Of a DNA stretch of 64,000 nucleotides, positions 8,270-17,280 are shown one piece after another. Below the pieces are notes generated by a model. It made no database searches and was not told the origin of the DNA. It was given only the letters and a program-made list of their open reading frames with translations. The DNA is from RHKX01 sp046330285 (lineage in GTDB: Bacteria > Actinomycetota > Thermoleophilia > Solirubrobacterales > 70-9): assembly GCA_046330285.1 (NCBI GenBank), contig JAXLSX010000013.1:19433-83432 (forward strand), in the 5' to 3' direction. Positions within the stretch are counted from its first letter, which is position 1, and each line of letters opens with the position of its first letter. The translations under genes and the position numbers were made by a program.

Positions 8270-8391
8270 AATTCCGCCGTCGCGCTCACGAAGATCAACA
8301 CATGTCCCCGGTGACCCTCCTGCGCGAGGTCGGGCGGCCTCGTCCCGCCCGTTCCCGTCGCGGCGCCTCTGACAAGATCAGCGAGACACGG

Positions 8392-9297
8392 ATGCTCTGC
8401 GCGGCGATCGACATCGGCTCCAACACGACCCGGGTTCTCGTCGCCGAACCGGAGGAGGGACAGCTCCGCAAGGTCATGGAGCAGCGCGCCTATACGCGGA
8501 TCGGCAAGGACGTGACGCGAGGTGGCGGCGAGATCTCCGAGGAGAAGCTGCACGAGGTCGTCGACGTGGTCTGCACGCAGGTCCGGTTGGCCCAGGAACT
8601 GGGCGCCGAGGCGATCCGGATCGTCGCCACCGCCGCGATCCGCAAGGCGGCGAACGGGCCTGCCGTCGCGGCCGAGATCGAGCGGGCGGCAGGGGTTCCC
8701 GTCGACGTGCTCAGCGACCACGAGGAAGGCCGGCTTGCGTTCATCGGCGCGACGAAGGCTCTGGGCCACCCGGTCGAGGGCGAGATCGCCGTCGTCGACG
8801 TCGGCGGCGGGTCCTCCGAGGTGACGCTCGGGACCATTGCCGAGGGCGTCCGCGACGTCCATTCCTTCGGGATCGGCTCCGGCGTCCTCTCCGAGGATCT
8901 GATCACCGGCGATCCACCCGGGCCGGGGGAGATCCGCAAGCTCCGCGAGCGGATCGAGGACTTCTTCGCCGACGTCGAGCTCGAACACCCCGACCAGGCC
9001 GTCGCCGTCGGCGGCAGCGCGACGTCGCTGCGCCGGCTCGTCGGCGCGGTGCTCGAGTACGAGACGCTGGAGCGCGGCGTCCGCGTCCTGACCAGCGATC
9101 CGGCGGTCGAGGTCGCGAAGATGTTCGAGCTCGATCCGCGCCGGGTCGAGGTACTCGCGGCCGGCGTGCTGCTGCTCGAGCAGTTCTCGCAGATGCTCGG
9201 CCAGCCGCTTCAGATCGGCAAGGGCGGGCTCCGCGAGGGCGTGATCCTCGAGATGCTGAGCGAAGGCGACGGCGACGTCGCCGACAAGGCCGCCTAG
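8392..9297 (+). CDS. ppx: exopolyphosphatase, Ppx/GppA family
   Basis: Hydrolyses terminal phosphate from polyphosphate, or pppGpp in the GppA branch; the two cannot be separated here. Proteins of this family start just before the first phosphate motif, so the ATG at 8392 (MLCAAIDIGSNTTRVL) is preferred over the in-frame ATG at 8302, giving 301 residues. Actin-like ATPase motifs are present: DIGSNTTR near the N-terminus, VVDVGGGSSEV in the middle and VGGSATSL further on. The length matches the short actinobacterial two-domain type without an HD domain. Promoter PHO boxes and the neighbouring CHAD and ppk genes support a polyphosphate role. Confidence 0.9.
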   Translation: MLCAAIDIGSNTTRVLVAEPEEGQLRKVMEQRAYTRIGKDVTRGGGEISEEKLHEVVDVVCTQVRLAQELGAEAIRIVATAAIRKAANGPAVAAEIERAAGVPVDVLSDHEEGRLAFIGATKALGHPVEGEIAVVDVGGGSSEVTLGTIAEGVRDVHSFGIGSGVLSEDLITGDPPGPGEIRKLRERIEDFFADVELEHPDQAVAVGGSATSLRRLVGAVLEYETLERGVRVLTSDPAVEVAKMFELDPRRVEVLAAGVLLLEQFSQMLGQPLQIGKGGLREGVILEMLSEGDGDVADKAA

Positions 9298-9323
9298 CTT
9301 CCGCCAGTCACTAGGCTGGGCGC

Positions 9324-9872
9324 ATGGCCAAGGCACGGGAGATCCCCGGCTTGAGCACCGAGCTTGCCTACGGTGAGGTCGCGGCACGGGTGCTCGAGGT
9401 CCGTTGCCGGGAGATGATCGACCACTCCGAGAACGTCCTCGACGTCAGCGACATCGACCGCGTTCACGCGATGCGGGTGGCATCGCGACGACTGCGGGCC
9501 GCGCTCGAGGTCTTCTGGCCGTGCTTTCCGAAGAAGAAGGCCAAGGCCGTCCTCGCCGAGATCAAGGGTCTCGCCGACGCCCTCGGCGAGCGCCGCGACC
9601 GCGACGTCGCGATTCGCATGCTCGGCTCGTTCTCGGAGGCGATGCCGCACCCCGACCGGCGCGGGATCGCATCGCTGATCGAGGAGTTCGAAGTCGAGCA
9701 GCTCGAGGCCAACGACGCGCTCGCCGGGCCGGTCGAGCCCGAGCGCCTCGCGCGGATCGAGGCCGCCGTCCACGAGTTGGCCGCAGCCGCCCGTGAGGCG
9801 GCCGGAGCCGCGCCGCCGGCGACCATCGCGACTAGCAACGGCGACGGCGGAAGCGCGGCGGGAGCCCCGTGA
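9324..9872 (+). CDS. CHAD-domain protein, first half
   Basis: 182 residues containing only one of the two helical-bundle repeats of a CHAD domain. Key basic motif: VHAMRVASRRLRAALEVF (about 50-67). This is followed by the LADALGERRDRDVAI segment that carries the conserved RD pair. CHAD domains bind polyphosphate through conserved basic residues and localise to polyP granules. The C-terminus is a low-complexity Ala/Gly/Ser tail. The stop overlaps the next start by 4 nt (GTGA, 9869-9872), and the next gene supplies the matching second half. The arrangement is unusual, because CHAD is normally one polypeptide. Confidence 0.8.
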   Translation: MAKAREIPGLSTELAYGEVAARVLEVRCREMIDHSENVLDVSDIDRVHAMRVASRRLRAALEVFWPCFPKKKAKAVLAEIKGLADALGERRDRDVAIRMLGSFSEAMPHPDRRGIASLIEEFEVEQLEANDALAGPVEPERLARIEAAVHELAAAAREAAGAAPPATIATSNGDGGSAAGAP

Positions 9873-10564
9873 AGGCGCGCAAGGTCAAGGGGCTCGATCC
9901 GGCCGGCTCGCTGGCCGAGAACGCGGCGCGAATCGTCCTCGTCCGCGTCGGCGAGCTCCAGGCGTTCGCTCCCGACGCCCTCGACCCGGAGGCGTCGGAG
10001 GTGCAGCACGCGATGCGGATCGCCGCCAAGCGCCTCCGCTATGTGCTCGAGGCAACTGGCTTCTGCTTCGGCCGCCCGGCGGCGACCGCGCGGAAGCGGA
10101 CGAAGGAACTCCAGGATCTCCTCGGCGAGATCCACGACTGCGACGTGATGCTCCCGAGGCTCGCCCGCCATCGCCGGAAGCTCCGGCTCGCGGATGCTGA
10201 ATCCGTTCGCTCGCGGGCGGGCGACGATCCCGACCTCGATCCGAAGCTCGCAGCTCGGGCGCCGCACCGGACCTCCTACCGCGGCCTCGACGTCCTCGAG
10301 GTCTACCTCCGCGCACGCCGTTCGCTGCTCTACGACCGGTTTGCCGAGCTCTGGAAGGAGTCGGACGAGCGCGGGGTCTGGCGACTGCTGATCCGCGCCG
10401 CCGATCGCGAGATCGCCCGGGCTGCCGAGATGCGCCGGGCGGCCGAGCGGGCCGAACGGGCGCGGGCCGCCCTCGAGGAGGCGGAGCGCGAGCGGGTCGC
10501 GGCCGCCGAGCGCGCCTCTCGAGCCGCTGCTGAGCTGGCGGAAGCCGAAGCGGACGTTTCCTAG
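9869..10564 (+). CDS. CHAD-domain protein, second half with C-terminal coiled coil
   Basis: 231 residues from a GTG that overlaps the previous stop. It carries the second CHAD repeat, with VQHAMRIAAKRLRYVLE (about 48-64) and LQDLLGEIHDCDVML. Its N-terminal ARKVKGLDP resembles AREIPGL at the start of the preceding protein, consistent with internal duplication. The last 50 residues are a long Ala/Glu/Arg-rich helix, a likely coiled coil. It lies between ppx and ppk. The two products probably assemble into one polyP-binding unit; this is inference. Confidence 0.8.
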   Translation: MKARKVKGLDPAGSLAENAARIVLVRVGELQAFAPDALDPEASEVQHAMRIAAKRLRYVLEATGFCFGRPAATARKRTKELQDLLGEIHDCDVMLPRLARHRRKLRLADAESVRSRAGDDPDLDPKLAARAPHRTSYRGLDVLEVYLRARRSLLYDRFAELWKESDERGVWRLLIRAADREIARAAEMRRAAERAERARAALEEAERERVAAAERASRAAAELAEAEADVS

Positions 10565-10573
10565 CCGAGGAGC

Positions 10574-10613
10574 GTTCACAGCCAAATAACCGGCTGGTTG
10601 CAGGCGATTAACG
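10574..10613 (+). promoter_or_regulatory. tandem PHO boxes upstream of the PHP-GT/ppk operon
   Basis: 7-mers at exact 11-nt steps: GTTCACA (10574), AATAACC (10585), GGTTGCA (10596, degenerate) and ATTAACG (10607). They lie about 60-100 nt before the start of the PHP-glycosyltransferase gene. Confidence 0.65.
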
Positions 10614-10675
10614 CCTGCATGCCCTGCTGTCGCGAATCTCCCTCTCGAATGAGCGAATCGAACGAGGGAGCACCG

Positions 10676-13003
10676 ATGACCCCCGAAACCAGCGGGACTG
10701 CCCGCAGCCGCGCCGACCTCCACTGTCACTCGACCGCCTCGCAGGTCTCGAAGCTCGGGGTGCAGCGCCGGGCGGGGCTGCCCGAGTGCGCGACCCCGCC
10801 CGAGGAGGTCTACGAGCTCGCCAAGCGGCGCGGCATGGACTTCGTGACGATCACCGACCACGACACGATCGACGGGGTCCTGACGATCGCCGACCGCCCC
10901 GACGTCTTCATCTCGGAGGAGCTGACCGTCTCCTTCCCCGGCGAGCCGCAGGCCGTGCACGTGCTCTGCTTCGGAATCACTCCCGACGATCACGGGTGGC
11001 TCCAGGCTCACTCCGGGAACGTCGAGCAGTGCGCCGAGTACCTGCGCGGCAACGAGATCGCATGCGCGCTCGCCCACCCCTTCTACGCCGTGGCCGCGCC
11101 GCTCGCGCCGCGCCATCGGCGCCGGCTCGCGGAGCTGTTCGGGACCTGGGAGACCCGGAACGGCTCCCGGGCCCATGAGCTGAACCGCCCCGCCGCCGTA
11201 TTCGCCGAGACGCAGGGCCTCGCCGCCGTCGGCGGCTCCGACGACCACGCGGGGGTCGACATCGGCCGGACCTGGACCGAGACGCCCGCCGCTCCCGACG
11301 CCGCCGGCTTCCTCGCCCGGCTCAGGGCCGGAGCCGGCGAGCCAGGGGGGGAGGAGGGCAGTGCCGAGAAGTGGGCCCACGCCGCGATCGCCATCGCCGC
11401 CCGCAGCTTCCTCGGCGACGACGCCCCCGTGGCGCCCCCACCGCCCGCCGCGGTCTTTTCGCTGCTCGAGCGGATCGTCGGCGAGGGCCGTGCACGCGAG
11501 GGCACCGGGGGCGACGACTTCGACCCCGGCGACGCCCGGTCCCTGCTCGCGTCGTGGATCGACGCGCTCGGGATCGGCTCCGGGCCCGAGCTGATCGAGC
11601 TGATGCAACGTGACGGGTTCCGCCACCGCGACCTGTTCCGCCGCGCCCGCAGCGTGCACGACGCACGCTTGCGGGCGGCGGCGTCGTCTCTGACCGGCGC
11701 GATCGCCGCCGAGGGCAACGCGGCCGCGGCCCTCCCGGAGCTGTTCGCAGCCTGCCTCCCCGTCGTCCCCTACGTGCCGGCGATCGCCTTCCTCGCCGGC
11801 GAGCGCGCCCGCCTCGACGAGGACCGCCGCCGCCAGCCGCGGGTCGCGCTCGTCGTCGACGCCATCGACGCGCCGCACGGCGTCGCGCACACCGTCGAGC
11901 GCATCCGCGAGCTCGCCGTCCCCGGCTTCGAGGTCGAGGTCGTCGGAACCGACCGCGGCGTCGACCGGCGCCTGCCGGCCGTCGCCGAGGTCCCGATGCC
12001 CCACTACGACGGCATGCAGCTCGGAATCCCCTCGCTGCCCGGCCTCGTCGAGACCCTCGCCGCGGGCGACTACGACCTGATCCACGTCGCCACGCCGGGA
12101 CCCGCCGGCGTCGCCGCAGCGCTGACCGCCCGGATCGCCCGGATCCCGCTGGTCGCGAGCCACCACACCGAGTTCGTGGACTACGCGCGGCTGCGGACGG
12201 GCAACGAGGCGCTCGCCGCGACGATGGGCCTGGCGATGAGCCTGCTCTACCGGGAGTGCGAGATCGTGCTCTCGCCGAGCGCGTCCGCCGACGCTTCGCT
12301 GGAACGGCTCGGCGTTCCGCCGGAGCGGGTCGCGCGCTGGGTCCGCGGCGTCGACACCGAGCGCTTCTCGCCCGAGCACCGGACCCGCCCGCTCGGCGGC
12401 ACCGGTTTCGACGTCCTCTACGCCGGGCGGCTGACCCGAGAGAAGGGGATTGACCTGCTGGCCGACGCGTTCGCGACTGCGCGCCGGTTCGAGCCGCGTC
12501 TCCGGCTCGTCCTCGCCGGCGACGGCCCCGAGGCCGAGTCGCTGCGCGAGCGTCTCGGCGCGAGTGCGGCGCACCTCGGCTGGCTCGAGGGCGACGAGCT
12601 CGCGCGCGCCTACGCCGATGCCGACGCCTTCCTGTTCGCCTCCCAGACCGACACCTACGGGCAGGTCGTCGTCGAGGCGCAGGCCAGCGGGCTTCCGGTG
12701 GTCGCGGTCGCCATGGGCGGACCCGCCGATCTGATCGAGCACGGTCGCAGCGGCCTGCTGGCCGAGCCCGACGCCCGCGAGCTGGCGGCGAAGCTCGTCC
12801 GCGTCGCGCAGAGCCCGCCCCTCCGCGCCCGGCTCGCCGGCGGGGGCATGGCGGCCGCGCGCGAGCGCACGTGGGAGCGCTCGCTCGCACAGCTCGCCGA
12901 TGGCTATTCCCTCGCAATCGCCCGAACGACCCCCGAAACGGCCAGCCTGCTTTCAGCTCGGGCCACCGGCGTCCCGCCGAGGACTCCGGCGCTCTACAGT
13001 TGA
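10676..13003 (+). CDS. PHP-domain / GT4 glycosyltransferase fusion protein
   Basis: 775-residue fusion. The start ATG 10676 has GAGGGAG at 10664-10670; upstream in-frame ATGs lack one. The N-terminal PHP phosphoesterase domain (about 10-230) shows the metal motifs LHCHSTAS, ITDHDTID, AHPF and GGSDDHAG. A helical linker of about 150 residues follows. The C-terminal half (about 380-775) is a GT-B family 4 glycosyltransferase with SHHTEF in the acceptor domain, AGRLTREKG at the start of the donor domain and a C-terminal E-x7-E-type segment (QVVVEAQASGLPV). It resembles lipid glycosyltransferases of the MgtA/SqdX/PimB type. PHO boxes and coupling to ppk suggest a role in Pi limitation, perhaps glycolipid synthesis. 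The substrate is unknown. Confidence 0.85.
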   Translation: MTPETSGTARSRADLHCHSTASQVSKLGVQRRAGLPECATPPEEVYELAKRRGMDFVTITDHDTIDGVLTIADRPDVFISEELTVSFPGEPQAVHVLCFGITPDDHGWLQAHSGNVEQCAEYLRGNEIACALAHPFYAVAAPLAPRHRRRLAELFGTWETRNGSRAHELNRPAAVFAETQGLAAVGGSDDHAGVDIGRTWTETPAAPDAAGFLARLRAGAGEPGGEEGSAEKWAHAAIAIAARSFLGDDAPVAPPPPAAVFSLLERIVGEGRAREGTGGDDFDPGDARSLLASWIDALGIGSGPELIELMQRDGFRHRDLFRRARSVHDARLRAAASSLTGAIAAEGNAAAALPELFAACLPVVPYVPAIAFLAGERARLDEDRRRQPRVALVVDAIDAPHGVAHTVERIRELAVPGFEVEVVGTDRGVDRRLPAVAEVPMPHYDGMQLGIPSLPGLVETLAAGDYDLIHVATPGPAGVAAALTARIARIPLVASHHTEFVDYARLRTGNEALAATMGLAMSLLYRECEIVLSPSASADASLERLGVPPERVARWVRGVDTERFSPEHRTRPLGGTGFDVLYAGRLTREKGIDLLADAFATARRFEPRLRLVLAGDGPEAESLRERLGASAAHLGWLEGDELARAYADADAFLFASQTDTYGQVVVEAQASGLPVVAVAMGGPADLIEHGRSGLLAEPDARELAAKLVRVAQSPPLRARLAGGGMAAARERTWERSLAQLADGYSLAIARTTPETASLLSARATGVPPRTPALYS

Positions 13004-13007
13004 GGCA

Positions 13008-15182
13008 GTGAGCGAACTCGACATCGAACGGGACGCCGCCGCCGTCAACGGAGGCCCCGCTCCGACTGCTCCCGCCGAGCCCGTCGCGACCACCCCGGAG
13101 CCGGTCGACCTCGAGGACTCCTGGCTCTATTTCAACCGCGAGCTCTCGTGGCTGGACTTCAACGACCGAGTCCTCCAGCTCGCCGAGGACACGACGCTGC
13201 CGCTGCTCGAGCGGCTCAAGTTCTGCGCCATCTACGAGAGCAACCTCGACGAGTTCTACATGGTGCGCGTGGCGGGGGTGCACGACAAGATCGTCGCCTC
13301 GCTGACCGCCGGCGGCGCCGACGGGATCCCCCCGGCCGAGGTTCTCGCCGCCGTTCGCGAGCGCACGATCGCCCAGCGCGAGCGCCTCGAGCGATGCCTC
13401 CTCTCCGAGCTCGTGCCGGCGATGGCCGAGCGCGGGATCAGGATCGTCGACTACGACGAGGCGACCCCCGACGAGCTCGCCGAGATCGACGAGCTGTTCA
13501 ACAGCCGCGTGTTCCCGGCGCTGACGCCGCTCGTGTTCGGCGTCGGCCGGCCGTTCCCCTACATCTCGAACCTCTCGCTGAGCCTCCTCGTCGTCCTCCG
13601 CGATCCGGTCCAGGACACGGAGGTCCTCGCCCGGGTGAAGGTGCCGAAGGAGCTGCTCCGTCGCTACCTGCCGATCGGCGACGGCAAGACCTTCGTCGCG
13701 CTCGAGGACGTCATCTCCCACAACCTCGGGGCGTTGTTCCCGGGCATGGAGGTGATCGGCCACACCCTGTTCCGCGTCACCAGGGACACCGACTACGACG
13801 TCTCCGACGAGGCCGACGACCTCCGCCGCGCGGTCGAGGAGGAGATCCGCCGCCGCCGCTTCGGCGAGGTGATCCGGCTCGAGCTGACCGGCGATCTCGA
13901 CCCGCGCCTCCGGGAGCGCCTCGTCTCGCTGCTCGGGATCGGGCCCGACCAGGTCTACGACGTCGGCTGGATCGGGATGGACGACCTCTTCGACATCGCC
14001 GGCGTTTCCGGCTTCGACGACCTCCGCTACCCGCCGTTCTCCCCGGTCACCCAGACCCGGCTGCAGGCGCCCGAGGGTCAGACGATGGACCTGCTCGCGG
14101 CGATCCGCGAGGGCGACATCCTCGTCCACCACCCCTACGACTCGTTCCAGACGTCGGTCGAGGCGTTCGTCCGCCAGGCGGTCAACGACCCCGACGTCCT
14201 CGCGATCAAGCAGACCGTGTACCGGACCAGCGACGACTCACCGCTCGTCCCGGCGCTGATCCAGGCGTCGGAGCGCGGCAAGCAGGCGGTCTGCATGGTG
14301 GAGCTGAAGGCCCGATTCGACGAGCAGGCCAACATCCGCTGGGCGAAGAAGCTCGAGCAGGCCGGCGTCCACGTCGTCTACGGGATCCCGGCGCTGAAGA
14401 CTCACGCCAAGTGCGTCCTGGTCGTCCGGCGCGAGGGTGACGGGGTTCGCCAGTACGCCCACATCGGGACCGGCAACTACAACCCGAAGACGGCCCGCCT
14501 CTACACCGACCTCGGGCTCTTCACCGTCGATCCCGGCATCTGCTCCGACATCGCCGAGATGTTCAACTACCTGACCGGCTACGCCCGCCCGCAGAACTAC
14601 CGGAAGGCGCTGATCGCACCGTTCAACCTCTCCGAGGGCCTGCTCGCCGAGATCGACCGGACGATCGAGGCCCACAGCTCCCAGCGTCCCGCCCGGATCC
14701 GGATGAAGATGAACTCGCTTCTCGATCCGCGGACGATCCAGGCGCTCTACCGCGCTTCGCAGGCCGGGGTGAAGGTCGAGCTCAACGTCCGCGGGATCTG
14801 CGCGCTGCGGCCCGGTGTCGAGGGCGTCTCCGAGAACATCACCGTCGTCTCCGTCCTCGGGCGCTTCCTCGAGCACTCCCGGATCTACTGCTTCGAGCGC
14901 CCCGGCGAGACCCGCGTCTACACAGGGTCCGCGGACCTGATGCCGCGCAACCTCTACAACCGGGTCGAGCTCGTGATCCCGGTCGAGGACGAGGGGGTGC
15001 GGGAGGAGATGATCGAGATCCTCGACCTCAGCCTCGCCGACAACGCCGGGGCCTGGAACCTCGACGCCGAGGGCGAGTGGACGCGGAGGACGCGAGCGCC
15101 GGGCGAGCCGGTCAACGACGTCCAGGCGACGATGATCGAACGCAGCACCGGCCGCGCCGCGGAGGCCCCCCAGACCTTCTAG
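13008..15182 (+). CDS. ppk: polyphosphate kinase 1
   Basis: Reversibly makes polyphosphate from ATP. The GTG at 13008 is preceded by TTGAGG and lies 4 nt after the preceding stop; 724 residues is normal for PPK1. Domain order is N domain from LYFNRELSWLDFNDRVL (about 40-55), head domain, then two phospholipase-D-like catalytic domains. The autophosphorylated His lies in LKTHAKCVLV, followed by YAHIGTGNYNP. The second catalytic domain has YTGSADLMPRNLYNR. Upstream extension of the frame to 12900 is a shadow of the previous gene. With ppx and the CHAD genes it forms a polyP metabolism unit. Confidence 0.95.
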   Translation: MSELDIERDAAAVNGGPAPTAPAEPVATTPEPVDLEDSWLYFNRELSWLDFNDRVLQLAEDTTLPLLERLKFCAIYESNLDEFYMVRVAGVHDKIVASLTAGGADGIPPAEVLAAVRERTIAQRERLERCLLSELVPAMAERGIRIVDYDEATPDELAEIDELFNSRVFPALTPLVFGVGRPFPYISNLSLSLLVVLRDPVQDTEVLARVKVPKELLRRYLPIGDGKTFVALEDVISHNLGALFPGMEVIGHTLFRVTRDTDYDVSDEADDLRRAVEEEIRRRRFGEVIRLELTGDLDPRLRERLVSLLGIGPDQVYDVGWIGMDDLFDIAGVSGFDDLRYPPFSPVTQTRLQAPEGQTMDLLAAIREGDILVHHPYDSFQTSVEAFVRQAVNDPDVLAIKQTVYRTSDDSPLVPALIQASERGKQAVCMVELKARFDEQANIRWAKKLEQAGVHVVYGIPALKTHAKCVLVVRREGDGVRQYAHIGTGNYNPKTARLYTDLGLFTVDPGICSDIAEMFNYLTGYARPQNYRKALIAPFNLSEGLLAEIDRTIEAHSSQRPARIRMKMNSLLDPRTIQALYRASQAGVKVELNVRGICALRPGVEGVSENITVVSVLGRFLEHSRIYCFERPGETRVYTGSADLMPRNLYNRVELVIPVEDEGVREEMIEILDLSLADNAGAWNLDAEGEWTRRTRAPGEPVNDVQATMIERSTGRAAEAPQTF

Positions 15183-15198
15183 GGAGTCCGCGAGGACG

Positions 15199-16596
15199 AT
15201 GCGGCACGACGCACACGGATATTGGATCGAGGAAGCCGGGCTCGAGGGCACCCCCTCGCTGCCGGCGCTGACCGAGGACACGGTCGCCGATGTCCTCGTG
15301 GTCGGCGGCGGCTACACCGGACTCTGGGCGGCGTGGTGGCTCAAGCAACAGGACCCCGATGCCCGTGTCGTCCTGCTCGAGGCCGAGCACTGCGGCTTCG
15401 GCCCGAGCGGCCGCAACGGCGGGTTCGTCAACTCGATGGGCTTCAGCCTGCCGACGCTGCGCCGCAACTTCGGCGATCGCGCCGCAGTCGAGATGGTCCA
15501 CGCGGGCGACGCCTCGGTCGACGCGATCGGTCGCTGGTGCGAGGAGCAGGACGTCGACGCCTGGTTCACCCGCGCCGGCTACCTGCAGGCTTCGACCGCG
15601 CCCTACTTCGACCACGCCTGGGACCCCGTGGCCGAGTCCTGCGCCGAGCTCGGCGAGCAGGGCCGGATCGACGTCCTCGACCGCGACGGCGTCCGCTCCC
15701 GCTGCGATTCGCCGCTGTTCCGCTGCGCCGCCTTCTACCCCGTCGCCGCGACGGTCCAGCCCGCACGGCTGGCGGCCGGGCTCCGCGAGCGGATCGTCGA
15801 GGCCGGGGTGGTCGTCCACGAGCACACCCGCGTCGATGCGCTCACCGACCGCGACGGCGGCGTCGTCGCGACGACGCCGGGGGGCGCGGTCCGCGCCCGC
15901 TCCGCCGTTCTCGCCGCCGGCGGATCGCTGCTCCGGTTCCGCCCGCTGCGCCGCTCGCTCACCGTCACCTCGAGCCACATGGTCATCACCGAGCCCGTTC
16001 CCGACATCCTCGAGGAGCTCGGCTGGACCGGCGGTGAGTGCATCACCGACTCGCGGCACATGGTCCACTACTTCCGGACAACGCGGGACGGTCGCATCGC
16101 GTTCGGCTGGGGTGGCGGGAAGATCGTCCGCGGCGCCAACGTTCATGGGCGCGCCGAGATCGACCCGGAGCTGACGGACGCCGTCCGGGCCGACCTGCTG
16201 CGCTTCTTCCCCCAGCTCGAGGGCCGGGCGATCACCCATGCCTGGGGCGGCCCAATCGACGTCTCGCCGACCCATCTGCCGGTGATCCGCAGTGTCGGGG
16301 CCCGCAGCTTCGCCGGCTTCGGCTATACGGGCCACGGCGTCGGTCCCTCGCAGATGGTCGGCCGGGCGCTCGCCTCGCTCGCGCTCGATCGGCGCGACGA
16401 GTTCACCACCCTCCCGATCGTCGACCCGCCGCCGGTCAGCGTTCCCCCCGAGCCCTTCCGGTTCGCGGGCGGAGCGATCATCCGGCGCGCGATCATCCGC
16501 AAGGAGCTGGCCGAGGAGCAGGACCGGAAGCCGGGGCCGATCACCCGCATCGTCAGCGGGATCCCGGAGCTGATCGGCATCCACGTCGGCCGCTGA
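15199..16596 (+). CDS. FAD-dependent oxidoreductase, DAO family (gamma-glutamylputrescine oxidase-like)
   Basis: 465-residue flavoprotein of the D-amino-acid oxidase fold. The dinucleotide-binding motif VVGGGYTGLWAAWWL lies at about 33-47, and the GPSGRNGGFVNS segment is characteristic of PuuB-like amine oxidases. The C-terminal FAD contact is GFGYTGHGVGPSQM. Likely substrates are N-substituted amines or amino acids; the exact one cannot be assigned. It follows ppk by 16 nt but is functionally closer to the polyamine genes further downstream. Homologues often act in putrescine or sarcosine-type catabolism. Confidence 0.8.
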   Translation: MRHDAHGYWIEEAGLEGTPSLPALTEDTVADVLVVGGGYTGLWAAWWLKQQDPDARVVLLEAEHCGFGPSGRNGGFVNSMGFSLPTLRRNFGDRAAVEMVHAGDASVDAIGRWCEEQDVDAWFTRAGYLQASTAPYFDHAWDPVAESCAELGEQGRIDVLDRDGVRSRCDSPLFRCAAFYPVAATVQPARLAAGLRERIVEAGVVVHEHTRVDALTDRDGGVVATTPGGAVRARSAVLAAGGSLLRFRPLRRSLTVTSSHMVITEPVPDILEELGWTGGECITDSRHMVHYFRTTRDGRIAFGWGGGKIVRGANVHGRAEIDPELTDAVRADLLRFFPQLEGRAITHAWGGPIDVSPTHLPVIRSVGARSFAGFGYTGHGVGPSQMVGRALASLALDRRDEFTTLPIVDPPPVSVPPEPFRFAGGAIIRRAIIRKELAEEQDRKPGPITRIVSGIPELIGIHVGR

Positions 16597-16701
16597 GGCG
16601 CGAGGAATCCGCCCGTCCGCGGCGAATTCCGGGGACGGCGCAGGGCTCAGATCAACATCTCGCCGAGGCTCGGCCCCGGCGACGCGAACTCAGGAGTGAC
16701 G

Positions 16702-17277
16702 ATGGAAGGAAGTCCGATGATGACCGGGCCGGAGGGGCGCGAGCTGCTCCGCGGTCTCTCGAGGTTCTGGTGGCTGTGGCTGGTGTTCGGGATCGGCTGG
16801 ATCGTGATCGCGCTGGTGATCCTCCAGTTCGACCAGGCCTCGATCACCACCGTCGGCGTCCTGATCGGCCTGATGTTCTTCATCAGCGGCCTGCAGCAGT
16901 TCGCGATCGCGGGGATGGTCGAACGGGGCCGGTGGATGTTCCTGCTGTTCGGCTTCCTGTTCGTGGTCGCCGGAGTGGTCGCGTTCATATCGCCCGAGAA
17001 CACGTTTGCCGCGATCGCCGACATCCTCGGGTTCCTGTTCCTTATCGTCGGCATCTTCTGGATCATCCAGGCCTTCGCCGAGCGTGACGAGAGCGACGTC
17101 TGGTGGCTCGGCCTCGGCGCCGGGATCCTGATGGTGATCCTCGCCTTCTGGACCGGCGGTCAGTTCTTCATCGAGAAGCAGTACACGCTCCTCGTCTTCG
17201 CCGGGATCTGGGCCCTGATGTCGGGCGTCACCGACATCGTCCGGGCGTTCCAGATCCGCAAGCTCGGGGAGCTCTAG
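16702..17277 (+). CDS. DUF308 (HdeD-type) integral membrane protein
   Basis: 191-residue protein with six predicted transmembrane helices arranged as three hairpins, the DUF308/HdeD pattern. I use ATG 16702, which has AGGAG at 16692-16696; GTG 16696 and ATG 16717 are alternatives. Short charged loops such as ERGRW and ERDESD separate the helices. In enterobacteria HdeD is linked to acid resistance, but family function is poorly known and nothing here narrows it. It ends 3 nt from the convergent DUF2283 gene. Confidence 0.8.
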   Translation: MEGSPMMTGPEGRELLRGLSRFWWLWLVFGIGWIVIALVILQFDQASITTVGVLIGLMFFISGLQQFAIAGMVERGRWMFLLFGFLFVVAGVVAFISPENTFAAIADILGFLFLIVGIFWIIQAFAERDESDVWWLGLGAGILMVILAFWTGGQFFIEKQYTLLVFAGIWALMSGVTDIVRAFQIRKLGEL

Positions 17278-17280
17278 GAC

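Noticed and set aside
8302..8391. N-terminal extension of ppx
   Set aside because: Not homologous to the family, which begins just before DIGSNTTR.
9860..9875. Programmed frameshift joining the CHAD halves
   Set aside because: No convincing slippery heptamer; a GTGA stop-start overlap explains coupling better. An assembly indel remains possible.
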